This document shows positions 32,261-41,648 of a stretch of DNA of 64,000 nt, one piece after another. The notes beneath the pieces are model-generated. The model did not search any database, had not been told where the DNA came from, and saw only the letters and a list, made by a program, of their open reading frames with translations. The DNA lies in the NCBI GenBank assembly GCA_913757435.1, contig CAJYDM010000001.1, forward strand, positions 434,001 through 498,000. The letters run 5' to 3'. How positions within the stretch are numbered: the first letter of the stretch is position 1; the number at the start of each line of letters is the position of its first letter. This DNA comes from Syntrophomonas sp. DTU019. GTDB taxonomy: Bacteria; Bacillota; Syntrophomonadia; Syntrophomonadales; Syntrophomonadaceae. The translations under genes and the position numbers were made by a program.

Positions 32261-33030
32261 TTTGTTTTCCTCCTTGTTAGAATTAAGTATGAATGACTTC
32301 CTAATAAAGTCGAGGTGATCAGAGTGTTTCACTCTGTCTTTGAGGTGATCTTCACTTGAAAGCTAAAGCTCAGCTCTTCCCTCCTTTGGCGGCCGGGTAA
32401 GGTTTTCCGGCTTTTTTCTAGTCCGGCATTTTGCAACTCTTTTGGTAATTTGCTGGACTACCTGTTTTATTTAGACAACCGCCGGGCAGAATTTGTTCCC
32501 AGTGAGCACAATTTTTTTCAAATAAAGCAAGCATCTTCTGTCATTACTAAATATAGATAGTTGTCCAATATATATGCCCTTTTCCTAGACCACTAAGGCA
32601 ACATAGGGGTTTTGGGGGGATGTCTAAGCAATCGTAAATTAGTGTTTCCGCTACGGGTTTACTACTGAAGTTGCCTCTATTACTCGGAAATTAAAGTTTC
32701 CGCTACCGCAATCTACTTGCAAATGGAAACTGGCAATCGGAAACTGTGTTTCCACTACTGCTTAACTTTTACAAGGGCGGCAGTTCCTAATATTATTCAA
32801 GGGGTTAAGTGAATCAGTCGTTTTCTTCCATGTTATAATGTATAAACCTGGATGCAGGAATGTAAGTTATCATAGAATGGTTTACCATGGGCAAGAACTT
32901 TGATGGACAATGATAATAGATAATAGAAGAATTTTTTTAATAATTTAGGGACCCCAGGGAACTTTTTACCTGGTGGCAATGTCTAATAAACTAACCAGGC
33001 ACAAGCCTGGAGCCGGGAGTTGTACTTAAC
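32261..33030. other. Long intergenic region between the surface-protein gene and the sigma factor gene
   Basis: About 770 bases with no supportable gene. It is AT-rich and holds the leaders of two divergent genes, plus a three-unit degenerate repeat array (32632-32760). I see no tRNA or known riboswitch signature. The length suggests a heavily regulated surface-protein promoter. Confidence 0.6.
32632..32760. repeat. Three-unit hairpin repeat array with 52-base period
   Basis: Three copies of CGGAAA-N6-TTTCCGCTACYG begin near 32632, 32684 and 32737. Each copy can form a short hairpin. Copies differ at several bases, so the array is old or under loose constraint. Confidence 0.65.
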
Positions 33031-33594
33031 TTGGTTCCGGTAAATGATCTGATAAAAGCGGCTCAGGGGGGCAGCAGGGAAGCTTTCGAGGAACTGGTGC
33101 AATTGTACCAGGATCGGGTCTTCACCCATTGCAGCCACCTGGCCAACCATAATTTCGACGCTCAGGATCTGGCCCAAGATGTGTTTGTGCAGGCTTTCAG
33201 GAATATCCGCTCCTTCAGACAAGAAGCGGATTTCGGCACCTGGCTGCACCGCATCGCCATCAACTTGTGGATCAATTACTGCCGCAAAAACAAAAAGGCG
33301 ATAGTCCTATCCCTGGATGAACCCCTGCTTATGGGGGACAGTGAACTGAGCCGTGAACTGGCCGCCACTCAGGATTCGCCTCTGCAAGTCCTGGAGCGGG
33401 CTGAGCTGGAGGATCTCCTCAAACGGGCCTTAGACCGCATCCATCCAGACTATAAAACTGCTCTGGTGTTGCGGGAGATGGAAGGCTACAGTTATGAAGA
33501 GATCGCCTCTCTGGTGGGGTGTTCGCTGGGAACGGTGAAATCCAGGTTAAACCGTGGGCGCAAGGCGTTGCTGAAGGAACTCAAGCCTCGCTAG
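33031..33594 (+). CDS. ECF-type RNA polymerase sigma factor
   Basis: 187 residues, SigW/RpoE-like. Region 2 runs from FEELVQLYQDRVFTHC (19-34) through DAQDLAQDVFVQAFRNIRSFR and FGTWLHRIAINLWINYCRK. Region 4 has LDRIHPDYKTALVLREMEGYSYEEIASLVGCSLGTVKSRLNRGRKAL (near 133-179). Its start is TTG 33031. The anti-sigma gene follows 79 bases later, the usual pairing. The target promoters cannot be named. Confidence 0.95.
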   Translation: MVPVNDLIKAAQGGSREAFEELVQLYQDRVFTHCSHLANHNFDAQDLAQDVFVQAFRNIRSFRQEADFGTWLHRIAINLWINYCRKNKKAIVLSLDEPLLMGDSELSRELAATQDSPLQVLERAELEDLLKRALDRIHPDYKTALVLREMEGYSYEEIASLVGCSLGTVKSRLNRGRKALLKELKPR

Positions 33595-33682
33595 TCCATA
33601 AGGACCGATGGGTTGCCGGTAGTGAAGTGAATCATTTATGATGACTGAAATATAGTATTGATAACAAAAAGGCGTGAATAGC

Positions 33683-34705
33683 ATGAACTGCAAGGAATCC
33701 AGACAACTTATATCGCCTTACTTGGACGGGATGCTGGAGAGCAAGGAAAGAATGACCTTGCAGCAGCACCTCGATCATTGCTCACTGTGCCGCGAGCATT
33801 ATCGGGATCTATCTCAGATGTCCAGCCTGCTGCGTTCTATGGGCAAGGATATCAAGGCTGCTCCGGCCGGTTTCACGGATGCGGTCATGCTGGCGGTGCA
33901 GCAAGAGGAAGCCGCCGGGATCAGACCTAGGGTTGGGTCTGGCTGGGTGCGGAAAACATGGAAAAAGTTGTTGCCTACGGTTGCTGCTGCAGGATTGCTG
34001 GTGTTCGCCTCGGTCAACGGTTTTGTTGCCGATAATCCACCAATGACACCAGTTGCCGTGCAGGAAGAGCCGCAAGCGCAATACTCTGATCCGCCGCCTT
34101 CCAATGCTACAGTGCCGAATCAAACTGCCCCCTCGGATAACAGATCCGTTTCACCCGTTGCGCCCAATGAAGCAGCACCTGATTCGCCCCGGGTGATTGC
34201 GGAGAATCCTCCGGAAAATGGGGGTAATGTGGCAACTATGCAGGCCACCCCGAACCAGGTCTTGTTGAGTGCGGAAAATCGCAATATCCTTTCTACTATG
34301 CTGGTGATGCGCAGTCAAAGTGATCCCAGCACCATGTTTGATCAGGTGCGTTCCATCGCATCCCCATACGGGGCCACTACTGAGCGGCTGGGACAACAGG
34401 TCAAAGACGGAGTGAACTATAATCTGTTTAAATTGGTGGTAGAGCGCAGCCAGAACCAGGCCTTGACTGATAGCCTGGCTGCACTGGGAACCGTGACCAG
34501 CCGAGACGTTGATACCCAGGATATTTCCCAGGCTTATACTCAAGCCCTGGATCAGTTCCTCAGCTTAAGCACTCAACGCGGAGAAACCCAAGACCCGGTC
34601 AAACTGAAACAGTTGGACCAGCAGATCGCGGCCTTGCAGCAGCAACTCGGTGATTGGAGGCAGAAGGCTGGTGCGGCTACCATAGTGTTATGGGTTCAGA
34701 ATTAA
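33683..34705 (+). CDS. Membrane anti-sigma factor with zf-HC2 domain
   Basis: 340 residues from ATG 33683 (a GTG three codons upstream has poorer spacing). The cytoplasmic anti-sigma zinc domain has Cys3 and the HxxxCxxC motif His29-Cys33-Cys36. One transmembrane helix (LLPTVAAAGLLVFASVNGF, about 97-115) leads to an extracytoplasmic proline/serine-rich linker and a 150-residue C-terminal domain with a coiled coil (LKQLDQQIAALQQQLGDWRQ). The C-terminal part resembles DUF4349-like sensor regions but I cannot confirm this. It presumably sequesters the preceding sigma factor. Confidence 0.88.
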   Translation: MNCKESRQLISPYLDGMLESKERMTLQQHLDHCSLCREHYRDLSQMSSLLRSMGKDIKAAPAGFTDAVMLAVQQEEAAGIRPRVGSGWVRKTWKKLLPTVAAAGLLVFASVNGFVADNPPMTPVAVQEEPQAQYSDPPPSNATVPNQTAPSDNRSVSPVAPNEAAPDSPRVIAENPPENGGNVATMQATPNQVLLSAENRNILSTMLVMRSQSDPSTMFDQVRSIASPYGATTERLGQQVKDGVNYNLFKLVVERSQNQALTDSLAALGTVTSRDVDTQDISQAYTQALDQFLSLSTQRGETQDPVKLKQLDQQIAALQQQLGDWRQKAGAATIVLWVQN

Positions 34706-34740
34706 GCATAATATCGAGTATAACAACACGACGCAAAAAC

Positions 34741-34770
34741 AAAGGCCATCGCACTGATGGCCTTTGTTTT
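34741..34770. terminator. Bidirectional terminator
   Basis: AAAGGCCATC and GATGGCCTTT around GCACT, with GTTTT on the plus side and AAAACA complement giving T-rich sequence on the minus side. It serves the anti-sigma gene and the convergent S8 gene. Confidence 0.85.
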
Positions 34771-34804
34771 GCATCTTCCCTCCTGACGCATCTAAGGCTG
34801 CATC

Positions 34805-37800
34805 TCATTCCAGGTTTGATATCAAGAAAACCACTTCCTGGCGCGACACATAATTGTGCGGTAAGAATACGCTGCGCCAGGATGCCGGCCATGATCCGCG
34901 CTTATACCCGGCAATGATGGCATCCCGGGCCCAGTCCGGGGCTAACCCGGAGTCCTGGGCCGGCTGGGCAGCTGGGCCCCGACCTGAAATCCCCAGCTGA
35001 TACAACCGGTCCATGATTATGGCGATTTCGCTGCGGGTGGCGGCTTTATTAGGACGAAATGAATGATCTTCATACCCTACTATCAATCCCGCTTCATAAG
35101 CGGCCCCGACCAGCCCTCTTCCCCACCAGGGGATGTCTTCTGCATCGGTAAACCTGCCCGCCCCTGCGCTCGGCTTCAGGTGCAGATAGCGCCCCAGCAT
35201 CTCTACCAGTTCCAGTCGGGTAACGCTTTCATACGGCCTGAAGGCCCCGTCAGCATAGCCTTGGATCACTCCCCGATCCGCCAGACTGATCACCTTTTCT
35301 CGCAAAGCCTGGTCCTCTATATCCATGAAACGGTTCCCTGCGGTTGGAGCGGTATATGAGGTTACTTCACATTGGCGGGCCATTAGCGCACCATTCTGGG
35401 TGTTAATGGCCACCACGGTCACAAAGCTCTCATCCGGGTTTTGGAGCAAGAGCAGGCCAAATCCGCCATCTACATCAGGCTGCACTGGAACCCGGCTGCC
35501 ATCCTGACGGTATATAGCCAGTTGATCTGCATCGCTGTGGCCCTGAATTATCAAGGTGTGATTGAGATCTTGGACTGAAACATTCAAGGCGGGGGCGGGA
35601 GAGCCTGGATCTTTATCGCCCTCGATAGCGGCCAGATAAGGCTGGCCATTTTCTCCTGCCAGGGTGCTTATACGCACCTCACGGTTCTCGATCATATCCT
35701 CGGGCTTAAGGAGGTAGCCTGCACTGCTTACCAAAGATGAGGGCAGCCACTGATAGCTGCTGCCATCACTCATTACGAAGCGCTGAGTTACACTTTCGTA
35801 TTTTAGCAGGGTTTTGGTTGACCTCTCCGCGATGGTGGCTATGTCCAGGCGCAATGCCTCCTCGCCTTGTCCCTTCATCAACACTCTCACCCAGGCACCC
35901 ACCTCAAAAGCGGGCCTTGGCATCAGGCTGCCCCAACGGTACGTTTTGGTCTGACGGTCCAGCTGGCACTGCTGGATCTGGTTGTCCTTATTAAATAAAT
36001 AGAGGGTTTGGGTATTCTCATTAAAATATATGACCCGCCCATAAACCACCCGGCTATAAGCCTCTAGCTGCACCCATTGCGAGGAACCGGGCAGGCACTG
36101 GGCTACTGCGTAATCACCGCTTTGAATATCCTTCAGTTTGGCCGCTTTACCATCCCGATATATGCTTGCACCCGGGAAAAGTTCATAAGAAGCTCCATGG
36201 TTAAGTTCTATGCTGCCTTCTTCAAGGGACAGAGTGGAAACTCTGCCAATTACCAGGTCTCGCTGTACGGTAATATAATTCACCAGACGGGTCTGCGGAG
36301 TAATCATCATCTTGACCTTCATCCCCGGCAGAAGCCCGTCTAAACCTACATTGTCGGCGAATCCATAGGGCATGGCTTCAGCCACACTATCAATCAGGTT
36401 GTTGCTAACAACGATAGCGCCCCCTGGATACAGTTGGTATGACTGGTCGTCGTTGATCAGCCAGATTTGCCGGCGGCTGACATCGACCCTTTTGATATAG
36501 CCCTCCACTTGACGAGCGGAAGCCTGTACCTGCCACAGCGTCTGGCCTAGCGGATTTACTACCGCGTTTATGTGAGCCCCGGTCTCAAATGCCTCAACCT
36601 GTTCAATGGCATGCCCGTTGACCTTGACCTGACCCGTTTTATTCCATGCGTAGGGCAGATAATAACCGCCTGCCCTGGCCACAGGGTTGGATTCCATAAT
36701 AAAGCTGCCGGCTGAAGTGGTCAGCATCTGTGTCCCGCTGCTCTCCCAGGCCTGCAAAAACAGATAGGCATGTTTCTGGTTCCAGTATAATTCTCCTCCT
36801 GCTCGTGAGCTCGGCAGGCCGGCCGGCTTTGGCATATCAGATTGGTATTCTAACTTATTGGAGAAGGTCCTGCCACTTTTGACCCGAAGGGAACCTCCAT
36901 CATCGGCAACCACCGTTTCATGCTGCATGGCCTGACCGTATGCCAGCGCATAATCCTGATGAGCATAAGCCGCATCCAAGCTGGCTGCATTTACATATAC
37001 GGTATACTCGCCTGGCTTGGCATGGGCTATTACTACCTGTTCAACATTATTGACATCATCGCTCCGGCCGCTGCCAAAAAAATCGTTGCCCCGGTAAAGC
37101 CTTCCCTCGGGGTCTTTGACCAGGAGGTCAAGATTATTTACCAAAGCCCGCTTAGCTCCTGCAGGCGGGGGAGGATCAGTCCAGACCAGAGTCGCTTTGA
37201 ACAGGCTTTCGGCTTCTTCAACGCTGATTCGATATTCCCGGGTCTGTTGCGCGGAAATGCTGCTCTGGTTTACATATTCAACTGTGCGGTCCTGGAGGGG
37301 GAGGATGGTCCCGGCCAGGTCTAATATGCCAAATCCCTGAGAAGAGACTGTTTGGAGATCAAAGCGGGCGCCGTTGATCAGCAGCGCTTTAAGCAGAGCG
37401 GCACTGGGATTGTCCAAATGGCGATAGTCTTGCAGGTATTGGCGCAGCAAAGCCACTCCCCCTGTAGTTACAGCAGAGGCCATACTGGTGCCGCTCATCA
37501 ACGTATAAAGCGGGTTGCTGTCAAAGTTGCCTTCTGTGATACTTGAGCAGGCCGCTATGATATTTGTGCCGGGGGCCAGCAGATCCGGTTTGATGCGGCC
37601 ATCCGCAGCGGGGCCGCGGCTGGAAGAATTTGCTATTTTACTGGTGTCGGTGCATTCCATATCCAGCCCCGGACGCGGTACCTGAGCAGCCCCTACCACC
37701 AGGGCGTTTTTGCTGTTGGCCTCAGCGCTGAGGGTCTGCATGGCCGGACCATTATTGCCTGCTCCTGATATGGCCAGGAAATCGGGGTGATCTGCTATGT

Positions 37801-38410
37801 AGGAGTCTATCTGCCGACTCTGGCTCTGATAACTGTTGCCGGGAGTGCCCCATCCGTTTACATACAGCCGCACCCCGGCTGCATAGGCGGGATCATACAA
37901 CTCGCTCAATAGGGGGGGAATTGTCAACTCACCTTGCTTATTCAACAGAGCTTGGAAATAAAGGGAACTGCCCGGTGCTATACCTGTAAATCTTCCCTCT
38001 GATGATTTCCCGCTGCCTACCAAGATTCCCGCCATATGCGTACCATGACCGGAGGGATCGTCAGGGATGTTGCGTCCGCTAACAGATTCCAGCGCAGCGA
38101 TGCGCGCCGCATTATCAGGTGTATTCCTCAAGTCGGGGTGGATTTCGGCTAGATCGCCGCTGTCCAAACCAGAATCGGCAATACCGATCAGTTCGCCTTT
38201 TCCGCTCAATCCGCCGGGGACGATCAGGTTTCCCCTGGTAAAAGGGGCGGCATTCACAATTTCAGCCGCCCGGTCACTGCATAAGACTGGCTCTGGCAGC
38301 TGTGCTGCTTCGAGGGGGGAGGTTATAGAGGTGCACAACATTATCAAGAGCAAGACCCAGGAGAGCACAGCCCGTCCCGGTCTAACCGATCTATCTATCA
38401 TCGACATCAT
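34805..38410 (-). CDS. Giant subtilisin-like (S8) protease with SLH domains
   Basis: 1201 residues with a signal peptide (about 10-36). The peptidase S8 catalytic triad is visible: Asp in GIADSGLD (near 78), His in SGHGTHMAG (near 123) and Ser in SGTSMASA (near 310). A fibronectin/P-domain-like region follows. Residues 640-900 hold several repeats of a small beta unit (for example GYIKRVDVSRRQIWLINDDQ, GRVSTLSLEEGSIELNHGAS, GRVIYFNENTQTLYLFNKD). The C-terminus has three SLH copies (DRGVIQGYADGAFRP, EAGLIVGYEDHSFRP and a weaker third, AGYKRGSW). SLH domains bind pyruvylated wall polysaccharide, and csaB is in this window. The third SLH is imperfect. Start ATG 38410 follows GCGGAGAAAT. Confidence 0.93.
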   Translation of the reverse strand: MMSMIDRSVRPGRAVLSWVLLLIMLCTSITSPLEAAQLPEPVLCSDRAAEIVNAAPFTRGNLIVPGGLSGKGELIGIADSGLDSGDLAEIHPDLRNTPDNAARIAALESVSGRNIPDDPSGHGTHMAGILVGSGKSSEGRFTGIAPGSSLYFQALLNKQGELTIPPLLSELYDPAYAAGVRLYVNGWGTPGNSYQSQSRQIDSYIADHPDFLAISGAGNNGPAMQTLSAEANSKNALVVGAAQVPRPGLDMECTDTSKIANSSSRGPAADGRIKPDLLAPGTNIIAACSSITEGNFDSNPLYTLMSGTSMASAVTTGGVALLRQYLQDYRHLDNPSAALLKALLINGARFDLQTVSSQGFGILDLAGTILPLQDRTVEYVNQSSISAQQTREYRISVEEAESLFKATLVWTDPPPPAGAKRALVNNLDLLVKDPEGRLYRGNDFFGSGRSDDVNNVEQVVIAHAKPGEYTVYVNAASLDAAYAHQDYALAYGQAMQHETVVADDGGSLRVKSGRTFSNKLEYQSDMPKPAGLPSSRAGGELYWNQKHAYLFLQAWESSGTQMLTTSAGSFIMESNPVARAGGYYLPYAWNKTGQVKVNGHAIEQVEAFETGAHINAVVNPLGQTLWQVQASARQVEGYIKRVDVSRRQIWLINDDQSYQLYPGGAIVVSNNLIDSVAEAMPYGFADNVGLDGLLPGMKVKMMITPQTRLVNYITVQRDLVIGRVSTLSLEEGSIELNHGASYELFPGASIYRDGKAAKLKDIQSGDYAVAQCLPGSSQWVQLEAYSRVVYGRVIYFNENTQTLYLFNKDNQIQQCQLDRQTKTYRWGSLMPRPAFEVGAWVRVLMKGQGEEALRLDIATIAERSTKTLLKYESVTQRFVMSDGSSYQWLPSSLVSSAGYLLKPEDMIENREVRISTLAGENGQPYLAAIEGDKDPGSPAPALNVSVQDLNHTLIIQGHSDADQLAIYRQDGSRVPVQPDVDGGFGLLLLQNPDESFVTVVAINTQNGALMARQCEVTSYTAPTAGNRFMDIEDQALREKVISLADRGVIQGYADGAFRPYESVTRLELVEMLGRYLHLKPSAGAGRFTDAEDIPWWGRGLVGAAYEAGLIVGYEDHSFRPNKAATRSEIAIIMDRLYQLGISGRGPAAQPAQDSGLAPDWARDAIIAGYKRGSWPASWRSVFLPHNYVSRQEVVFLISNLE

Positions 38411-38593
38411 ATTTCTCCGCTCGTTACTAGGCTGCTATCAAACAACCAGGTTTATAATTTCCAGAATCGGTATTTCTTGAATTGATACAAGATAAGTCTG
38501 AAACCGGGGTCGACAAATGTATTCCAACTGACATTTATATCATATTACGAGTAATTCTGTAATCAGCTTGCGCTTTCCTGCCGTTAATTTCTG

Positions 38594-39187
38594 CTATATA
38601 GTATTAGCCCCTCCATTTCTGCCCGGTTTTCCCAGGCCATTGTGGATCAGATCCAGGGACCCGGCTAAGAGACGCGCGGCCTTGAGCAACAACTGCTCCC
38701 GGTTGAGGTTCTTTCCTGATTGTTGCTGCAAAGCGTCATATAGCTGCCTGCCGCTATGCATCTGCTGTATCACATGATTAATGCTGCTCAGCACTGATAC
38801 TTCCATCCCGTTGCGTATCCGCAGGATAGTGCCCCCACCCTCCTTGGGCTCCAGGTCCGCTATGTAGCGCCAATCCATGTAACCGTAACAGCAATCATCT
38901 TTGACCCGCGCGGTCCTCATCTTCACCGGTATGAACACCCGCTCATGGTTGAGGTAAAAAGGCAAGAGCTTGCGCCTCTGCAGCGAGGCTCGCAGTTGCC
39001 GGCCTTGTTCTTTTAAGTCCATTACATAACACCTGGCTAAGGCCTTCTTAACAGTGCGCACATTGCGCTCATCCTTTGATATTGAACCATCCTCCAGCAG
39101 CAGCCGGGTTATGTCCCCATTCTCCTCGTAAGCGGGGATGAGGGCGATGATGTTTTCCCGGACTGATTCTACCGTTCCATAGGACAT
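38594..39187 (-). CDS. Possible ComK-like protein
   Basis: 197 residues. The middle part (about 45-140) recalls the competence regulator ComK: a CY pair after a lysine-rich helix, PFYLNHERVFIPVKMRT where ComK has a phenylalanine-proline-threonine stretch, CCYGYMDWRYIADL where ComK has its CGWI-HVH block, then LRIRNGMEVSVLSSINHVIQQM. The order fits, but identity is low and judged by eye. No DNA-binding proof. It stands alone between the S8 gene and galE. A comF gene exists at 14.4 kb. Otherwise hypothetical. Confidence 0.45.
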   Translation of the reverse strand: MSYGTVESVRENIIALIPAYEENGDITRLLLEDGSISKDERNVRTVKKALARCYVMDLKEQGRQLRASLQRRKLLPFYLNHERVFIPVKMRTARVKDDCCYGYMDWRYIADLEPKEGGGTILRIRNGMEVSVLSSINHVIQQMHSGRQLYDALQQQSGKNLNREQLLLKAARLLAGSLDLIHNGLGKPGRNGGANTI

Positions 39188-39327
39188 GGATATCTCACCT
39201 CATTTCAGTCAATGACGTGGTGCTTGTCACCGTCCTAAAAAATCCAAAGGTGTGATATCTTATTCTAGTTTTCCAGCCGAGGTGCCAACTTTTTCCTGTT
39301 ACGGTCACCACCTAAAAGGCTTCCCCT

Positions 39328-40341
39328 TCACCAGTTCTCGCTGTTATGCCATCGCCAGGCAGAATCCACAATGTCTTGCAGGCAGGGGTAGCGCGGCTTC
39401 CAGTTTAATTCTTCCCGGGCTCTCTGCGAACTGGCCAGCAGAATACTAGGATCGCCGCTGCGGCGTGGTCCGATATCGTAGGGCAGGGTTTGGCCGCAGC
39501 AATGCTCTACTGCCGTTATCACCTCACGGACTGAATGGGGCTGCCCATTGCCAAGATTATAAACCCGCTCTTGCATGGTTCCCGCTAACAAGGCCTGTAA
39601 GGCCAGGAGATGGGCCTGGGCCAGGTCGCTGACATGGATATAATCGCGCAGGCAGGTCCCATCGGGGGTGTCATAATCATCCCCAAAGATGGTGAAACGG
39701 TCCCTTTTGCCCATAGCCCGCAGTATGACCAGAGGAATGAGGTGTGATTCCTGGCGGTGTTTTTCCCCAATCAGACCGCTGGCATCAGCACCGGCAGCAT
39801 TGAAATAGCGCAACGATATGTAGTTCAAGCCGTAATTGACCCGGTAGCGAGGCAGCATCGACTCGATCATCATTTTGCTTAGGCCGTAAACATTTGTTGG
39901 CTGCAGGGGATGGTCCTCCAAAATGGGGTTTTGCAGCGGCTGACCATATACCGCCGCCGTAGAAGAAAATACCAGTTTATCCACCTGATGGCGTCTTAAG
40001 CTATTCAATAGCAAGATGGTCTGAGCGGTGTTGTTGGTAAAGTACTTGGCCGCATCCTGCATGGACTCTCCCACCTCACTGAAAGCAGCCAGGTGGATGG
40101 CCGCTTCAATAGGGTGTTGTTGGCAAATTTGGTCCAGCAATAATTGATCTCCACAGTCCCCCACGGTCAAATAAGTCTTTCCGGCACCGCTAAGATCGGC
40201 CAGCAGATTAATGATAACCTCTACCGCTTTACGGTTTCCAGTGGAGAGATTATCTAGAATCATAACATCGTAGCCAGACGCGGCAATCTCTTTGACTACA
40301 TGTGAGCCTATATACCCGGCCCCTCCGGTTATCAGAATCAT
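39328..40341 (-). CDS. galE: UDP-glucose 4-epimerase
   Basis: Interconverts UDP-glucose and UDP-galactose (or the N-acetyl forms) for surface glycans. 337 residues of the extended SDR type: NAD-binding GGAGYIGSHV (6-15), DNLSTGNRKAV (31-41), SSTAAVYGQP catalytic serine region, and YGLSK (Tyr-x3-Lys, near 151-155). The C-terminal NLGNGQPHSVREVI and DPSILLASSQRAREELNW blocks are typical. ATG 40341 has AGGAGGAATAAAG. It lies downstream of the RiPP operon with a 95-base gap. Confidence 0.95.
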   Translation of the reverse strand: MILITGGAGYIGSHVVKEIAASGYDVMILDNLSTGNRKAVEVIINLLADLSGAGKTYLTVGDCGDQLLLDQICQQHPIEAAIHLAAFSEVGESMQDAAKYFTNNTAQTILLLNSLRRHQVDKLVFSSTAAVYGQPLQNPILEDHPLQPTNVYGLSKMMIESMLPRYRVNYGLNYISLRYFNAAGADASGLIGEKHRQESHLIPLVILRAMGKRDRFTIFGDDYDTPDGTCLRDYIHVSDLAQAHLLALQALLAGTMQERVYNLGNGQPHSVREVITAVEHCCGQTLPYDIGPRRSGDPSILLASSQRAREELNWKPRYPCLQDIVDSAWRWHNSENW

Positions 40342-40436
40342 CTTTATTCCTCCTATTATGCGGGCGCTCCGCCGAAATATTGACCTCGGAAAAACATGGG
40401 GACATTTTTATTGCTTCCCCAATGTTGCCCATCTTC

Positions 40437-41648
40437 CTATTGCTTTTTTTGCCTGCCTGCCATCTCTTGCCCGGCCCGATAGAGCAGATAGAGGGGCTGC
40501 CACCAGCGCCGCCCGGGTTGGGAACTGCCGACTCTCCAGTGAGGTACCGCCCTGGGGTCAAACAAGTAGTACCCCAAAACCCGGCCCTTGTCGCGGTGTT
40601 TCAGCGGCAGCAGCATGTAAGCCATGTACTGTCCTCTTTTGCTGACCGGGCTGAACAGGCGGCGGCGATAAAAGGCATACTCCCCGGGAATCGCTTTTCC
40701 GTTCCAGAATGACTGCCACGGCGGCACCCCCTCAGGTTTAAGCCCGGTCTCATCCTCCACCATGCGCAAGACAACGGCGATGGCCTTGCGAAAGTCAGGT
40801 GTACCGGCCATCTGGCGAATAAGATCCCAGTCCAGTTCTAACCCCAATGTCTTCAGCATAAGGCATATATCCAGAAACCACTTCACCCCTTGAAACTGAT
40901 GGTGTAAGGCGAAATGGCTGACAATATGCAGGAATTGCATCTCCCAGCCCAGCGCGTTGAAATCCCAGTCCCCGGCCCGGGTCCGACGCGTATAACTCAT
41001 CCAGGGGTATGCTTCGATGGGAAACAGTGCTTTTAACGGAGAACCTTCCCATAAACCATCTATCCCCCAGTGTATGTCTAAATTGATCTTAAACTGGCCC
41101 AGATTCCTGGAGTATTGCATCTCGCTGCAGTAGGTTTCAGCGATCTGTTGGTAATCCTGCAGGGATCCGCGAAAATCGGCGGTCATCTGCGCCTGGTAAC
41201 CCAGCCCCCGCAAAATATCCCGCACCCGTGCATAGTCGCTCCGTCTGATGTATATGTCCAGATCGCTGATCGGACGCAGAGCACTATTAGGGTACAGTCC
41301 TTCCACCAAAGAAAAACCCTTTAAGACCAGGTAAGGGATCTGCTCTGCTTCCAAGCGGGAAGTTATTTTTATACCTTCCCGTTCGTAAAGCGCAGTTTGC
41401 AAGGCAATCATCTGGGCTGGCTGCTTTAAGGCCATTGCTAAATGGGGGGAAAGGTTCCATTCCGGGCGGCTTCGGATTTGATGATACACGAGGCCCGCCA
41501 GCCCATGCTTGGTGATATCCTGGGCAACGGCCTCCTGGTCACATTCCAGCCATTGCCGTTGTAGTTCGGCAAGGGGTAAGCTGCCAAACAGTACTTTTAA
41601 AAATGTACGTATAAATTCATTATTACTAGCTTTGGGCATGCTGTCCAC
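40437..41648 (-). CDS. NTP_transf_5-type nucleotidyltransferase, last gene of the RiPP operon
   Basis: 403 residues. The core (about 90-150) has LVLKGFSLVEGLYPNSALR followed by PISDLDIYIRRSD, with the DxD metal motif of minimal nucleotidyltransferases. Later blocks (DIHWGIDG, HIVSHFALHHQFQGVKWFLDI) match the putative nucleotidyltransferase family seen in some lasso-peptide and polysaccharide loci (PadeN-like). The acceptor is unknown. Start is GTG 41648, directly after the radical SAM stop codon. Confidence 0.82.
   Translation of the reverse strand: MDSMPKASNNEFIRTFLKVLFGSLPLAELQRQWLECDQEAVAQDITKHGLAGLVYHQIRSRPEWNLSPHLAMALKQPAQMIALQTALYEREGIKITSRLEAEQIPYLVLKGFSLVEGLYPNSALRPISDLDIYIRRSDYARVRDILRGLGYQAQMTADFRGSLQDYQQIAETYCSEMQYSRNLGQFKINLDIHWGIDGLWEGSPLKALFPIEAYPWMSYTRRTRAGDWDFNALGWEMQFLHIVSHFALHHQFQGVKWFLDICLMLKTLGLELDWDLIRQMAGTPDFRKAIAVVLRMVEDETGLKPEGVPPWQSFWNGKAIPGEYAFYRRRLFSPVSKRGQYMAYMLLPLKHRDKGRVLGYYLFDPRAVPHWRVGSSQPGRRWWQPLYLLYRAGQEMAGRQKKQ

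Noticed and set aside
32440-32830. CRISPR array in the repeat-containing gap
   Set aside because: Only three degenerate units with hairpins; no exact direct repeats of 25-40 bases with unique spacers and no cas genes.
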